A DNA stretch of 7,699 bases from Anaerolineae bacterium (GTDB lineage: Bacteria; Chloroflexota; Anaerolineae; B4-G1; SLSP01), in the NCBI GenBank assembly GCA_021107605.1, contig JAIOSN010000111.1, positions 1-7,699 of the forward strand, read 5' to 3'. How positions within the stretch are numbered: the first letter of the stretch is position 1; the number at the start of each line of letters is the position of its first letter. The translations under genes and the position numbers were made by a program. The notes beneath the pieces are model-generated. The model had not been told where the DNA came from, made no database searches, and worked only from the letters and a program-made list of their open reading frames with translations. Of this stretch, positions 5,744 to 7,699 are shown one piece after another.

Positions 5744-5784
5744 GAGAGCGAATTTAATTCTAGCCAGCAGCCAGGGAGCGGCTT

Positions 5785-6954
5785 ATGTTACAGCTAGCAG
5801 AGCTAAAAGACGAGATCACAGCATTAAAACAGGCAGCCGTAGCGCGGCAACGGCGCCGCGAGGTGGAGACGGAAGATGCACTGAAGTGGCTCGCGGATGC
5901 ACCGGACGCCCCTACCCTACGCCAACTGGTCAAACAACAAGGCGATCCAGGAGAGCAATACGCGCTACCGGTGATGGATGACGTGCCATTGACCCAACGG
6001 TTCCAGGAGCTAGAGCAACCTCCGAGAGAAACGACTGTCGTGGCGGTGGATGGCTCGCAGATCAGGCCCGATCGCCACGCGGCCATCCTCTACTACTTGC
6101 TCCAAGTGGGCGGCATGATCTTCCGCTATAATGGACGAGCGCCCAGCACGCAGAGCAAGAGTACGCTACACTTCAAGCCCAGCGAGCTCTACGACAAGGA
6201 AGGGCTGCTCATCACCGGGCAGTTGGGCCAGCGGCGCACCGTGGCCGAGCTGGAGTACCTGGCTCAACTGACAGCGCAAGCGCGCGCCGCCGGCGCTCCG
6301 ACCCCGCTGCTGGCGCTCACCGATGGCCCACTCCTCTGGCCTTACAGCGGGCGCAGTGAGGAGGAGAACCGGCAACTGCTGCCGGCCTACTTCACCGCGT
6401 TCAGCGACCTGCAACAAAGTGATGGGATGCCGGTAGGCTTTGTGGAACGGCCGGGTGGTCGCCCGCTGGTCAATCTGCTCCGGCTAACACGTCCCAGCGC
6501 GGGGAAGGCCGCGAATTCCGCAGCAGAGAGCTCCCCCGACCAGCTCACTGACCGCGAATTGATGGCGCATTTCCTCCAACCGGGGGAACGTTCTATCTGG
6601 TTCAAACGTGATTCCCCTATGAATCAGCAACACACCCGGGCCGGGCACGCCATCTGGTTTTCCTACCTCAACATCGGGACGGAGCACTGGCCGGTGATCG
6701 CGCGGCTTGAGACTCCAGCTTGGGCCGCTCAGCACGCAGCGTGGGTCAAAATACTACAGCAAGTCCTGCTGCACCAGGCGCGCGTGCTACATGGGCATCC
6801 CTACGTGTTGGCCCGTGCCCACGAGTTGGCGCTGGTAACACATCAAGACCAAGCAGCGCTGAACAATTTGCTCCAGCAACAGCTGGTAGCGGCCGGGGTA
6901 GTGACTCATGTCTCGGTGAAAGCCGCCCAGAAAGCGTATTTGGGAAGGAAGTAA
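5785..6954 (+). CDS. nurA: NurA-domain DNA-end-processing nuclease
   Basis: This 389-residue soluble protein has the NurA nuclease fold signatures. VVAVDGSQIRPDRH (85-98, Asp89) is the first metal-binding motif and LLALTDGPLLWP (175-186, Asp180) the second acidic motif. A C-terminal HPYVLARAHELAL (338-350, with Tyr340 and His346) resembles the family's YP...A.H/D.A block. NurA enzymes are Mn-dependent 5'-3' exonucleases and ssDNA endonucleases that work with the hexameric HerA translocase in double-strand-break resection. Bacterial homologues are known but less studied. An N-terminal charged helix (about 1-35) precedes the domain. The ATG at 5785 has GGGAG about 7 nt upstream. It shares an operon with the HAS-barrel gene 39 nt downstream. 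The precise substrate is not shown by sequence. Confidence 0.85.
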   Translation: MLQLAELKDEITALKQAAVARQRRREVETEDALKWLADAPDAPTLRQLVKQQGDPGEQYALPVMDDVPLTQRFQELEQPPRETTVVAVDGSQIRPDRHAAILYYLLQVGGMIFRYNGRAPSTQSKSTLHFKPSELYDKEGLLITGQLGQRRTVAELEYLAQLTAQARAAGAPTPLLALTDGPLLWPYSGRSEEENRQLLPAYFTAFSDLQQSDGMPVGFVERPGGRPLVNLLRLTRPSAGKAANSAAESSPDQLTDRELMAHFLQPGERSIWFKRDSPMNQQHTRAGHAIWFSYLNIGTEHWPVIARLETPAWAAQHAAWVKILQQVLLHQARVLHGHPYVLARAHELALVTHQDQAALNNLLQQQLVAAGVVTHVSVKAAQKAYLGRK

Positions 6955-6957
6955 ATA

Positions 6958-6978
6958 GTAGACAGTAGACGGTAAACG
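6958..6978 (+). repeat. Three heptad units GTAGACA / GTAGACG / GTAAACG
   Basis: Three consecutive 7-bp units fill most of the 39-bp gap between nurA and the next gene, just before its Shine-Dalgarno site. They look like another low-complexity expansion of the kind seen in the larger gaps. No function is evident. Confidence 0.55.
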
Positions 6979-6982
6979 GGAG

Positions 6983-6988
6983 AGGAGG
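6983..6988 (+). promoter_or_regulatory. Consensus Shine-Dalgarno AGGAGG fixing a GTG start
   Basis: A perfect AGGAGG lies 5 nt before the GTG at 6994 and identifies it as the start of the HAS-barrel gene. No ATG start in this frame fits the site. Confidence 0.85.
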
Positions 6989-6993
6989 AATAA

Positions 6994-7608
6994 GTGAATC
7001 GAGAGAACCGAGCTATTCGCATTGGGAATGTGTTACGGGCCGATATTCGCGGTTTTGTGGTAGCTTCGCGCATTCCAGAGCCGGAGGTTCCCACTTTCGG
7101 TACTTTTGTGCGCGCCCCCATCCAACAGGGGCAGAGCCAGTTGATCGGGTTGGTCTACAACATTAGTTTGCAGGATGACCCGTTCCTACGGCATCTAGCC
7201 GTAACAGTGGAAGAGGATAATCCCGCGCACCAAGAGATCATCGCCGACCAGCGGGAACGCGCTATCCCGATAGAGATCAGCGTGGTAGCCATCGGCTACC
7301 GGGACAGCCACGGTTACCGTTACGGGTTGCCGCCGCAGCCCCCCATGATTTTGAAAAATATCACCGTCTGCCGGACGGAAGAAGTCAAGGAGATCACGGC
7401 GCGTCCAGAATGGATGCGACTGTTATTGGAAAACCGCGAAGTGCCCGCTGACGAGCTCATTGCACACACAATACAACGCTCTGCCAAACTCCATGCAGGA
7501 GAGGAGCAAGCTTATCTGCTGGCCGCTGGACGGTATCTGGCCCGACAGTTGGTACGCGAGCCGTTGCGCTTGGAAACGCTCTTGCAGAGAATGGCCGGCG
7601 GGGAGTAG
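6994..7608 (+). CDS. Stand-alone HAS-barrel protein (HerA N-domain-like)
   Basis: This 204-residue soluble protein begins at a GTG behind a consensus AGGAGG. Its N-terminal part (about 7-100) is beta-rich, with GNVLRADIRGFVVASR, a glycine-centred VPTFGTFVRAPI and QLIGLVYNISLQD. This resembles the HAS-barrel (HerA/ATP synthase barrel) that begins HerA-type translocases. After about residue 100 come another beta region and a helical tail (about 135-204). There is no Walker A (GxxxxGKT) or Walker B, so it cannot itself be the HerA motor. In HerA the barrel is the part that contacts NurA, so an adaptor or partner role for the upstream NurA is a reasonable inference. Assignment to the HAS-barrel family is by pattern recognition; a different small beta-barrel is possible. 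The stop is 5 nt before the next gene's ATG. Confidence 0.7.
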   Translation: MNRENRAIRIGNVLRADIRGFVVASRIPEPEVPTFGTFVRAPIQQGQSQLIGLVYNISLQDDPFLRHLAVTVEEDNPAHQEIIADQRERAIPIEISVVAIGYRDSHGYRYGLPPQPPMILKNITVCRTEEVKEITARPEWMRLLLENREVPADELIAHTIQRSAKLHAGEEQAYLLAAGRYLARQLVREPLRLETLLQRMAGGE

Positions 7609-7613
7609 AAAGC

Positions 7614-7699
7614 ATGAGAGAGAGGATAAGAGAAATACCTATTTGGGGCATGATCTTGGGTAGCGTCCTGCTGGTCATCGTTGCCTCGGCGGGGATTGC
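7614..7699 (+). CDS. 5' end of a gene with an N-terminal membrane segment (truncated by the window)
   Basis: Only 28 codons are present: a short charged start (MRERIREIPIWG) followed by a hydrophobic run (MILGSVLLVIVASAGI) that is either a signal-anchor or the first of several membrane helices. The ATG at 7614 is 5 nt after the HAS-barrel stop, and GGGGAG overlapping that stop gives an 8-nt-spaced ribosome site, so it is the third gene of the nurA operon and probably translationally coupled. It does not begin like HerA, which is soluble. The family cannot be named from this fragment. Confidence 0.75.
   Translation, partial: MRERIREIPIWGMILGSVLLVIVASAGI

Larger units (their letters stand above)
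5293..5784. other. Repeat-rich spacer between divergent mraZ and nurA
   Basis: No gene is visible in this spacer. From left to right it holds a small stem upstream of the mraZ promoter (5301-5326), a CACCACAGAG-type arm (5368-5403) and a G/C-rich stretch with GGCGTGG and GCCCCGCGCC (about 5438-5462). Then come the GATTACACT tandem array (5480-5555), three ATCTGCG units (5565-5591), the inverted composite repeat (5617-5674) and the nurA promoter (5716-5743). Open frames crossing it run through repeats and have no domain support. Because both flanking genes are transcribed outward, none of the inverted repeats here can be a terminator for a gene in this window. Confidence 0.75.

Noticed and set aside
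5673..5981. Plus-strand open frame of about 102 codons overlapping the nurA promoter and start
   Set aside because: It is out of frame with nurA, Arg/Thr-rich in composition as expected of a shadow frame, and spans the predicted promoter.

Overview
The window is a chromosomal segment of a bacterium, most likely a Chloroflexota member of the Anaerolineae type. This assignment is an inference from three things: a compact division/cell-wall (dcw) cluster in which murF directly follows ftsI, a bacterial NurA nuclease paired with a HAS-barrel protein, and intergenic gaps filled with short low-complexity dispersed repeats. No rRNA or other phylogenetic marker is present, so the phylum call is moderate at best.

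Layout: on the minus strand, reading from right to left, runs mraZ (5209-4772), rsmH (4793-3852), an ftsL-like gene (3519-3193), ftsI/pbpB (3191-1446) and murF (1425-4). mraZ/rsmH overlap by 22 nt, ftsL/ftsI are 1 nt apart and ftsI/murF are 20 nt apart, so most junctions look operonic. The exception is a 332-bp gap between rsmH and ftsL, filled by a repeat-rich insert. Upstream of mraZ there is a readable control region: a sigma70-type promoter (TTGCAT, 17 bp, TATAAT) followed at once by GTGGG boxes at exact 10-bp spacing. This is the arrangement known for MraZ autorepression.

On the plus strand, diverging from mraZ, is a second operon: a NurA-family nuclease (5785-6954), a 204-residue stand-alone HAS-barrel protein (6994-7608) and the first 28 codons of a gene with an N-terminal membrane segment (7614 to the window end). 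A promoter (TTGTTC, 16 bp, TATAAT) precedes nurA, and the two downstream genes have strong Shine-Dalgarno sites. HAS-barrels are the N-terminal module of HerA translocases, and HerA is the usual NurA partner, so this looks like a DNA-end-processing operon in which the barrel is encoded apart from any ATPase.

The two large gaps (3520-3851 and 5264-5784) hold copies of the same composite repeat in opposite orientations, including a 22-bp exact inverted match, a 24-bp exact direct match and a 12-bp inverted match. Each gap also carries its own extra elements: a pair of AGACCTC-type palindromes in the first, and eight perfect tandem copies of GATTACACT in the second. These repeats, the MraZ operator and the split HAS-barrel are the points worth a second look. 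I see no new multi-gene system that I can firmly support.
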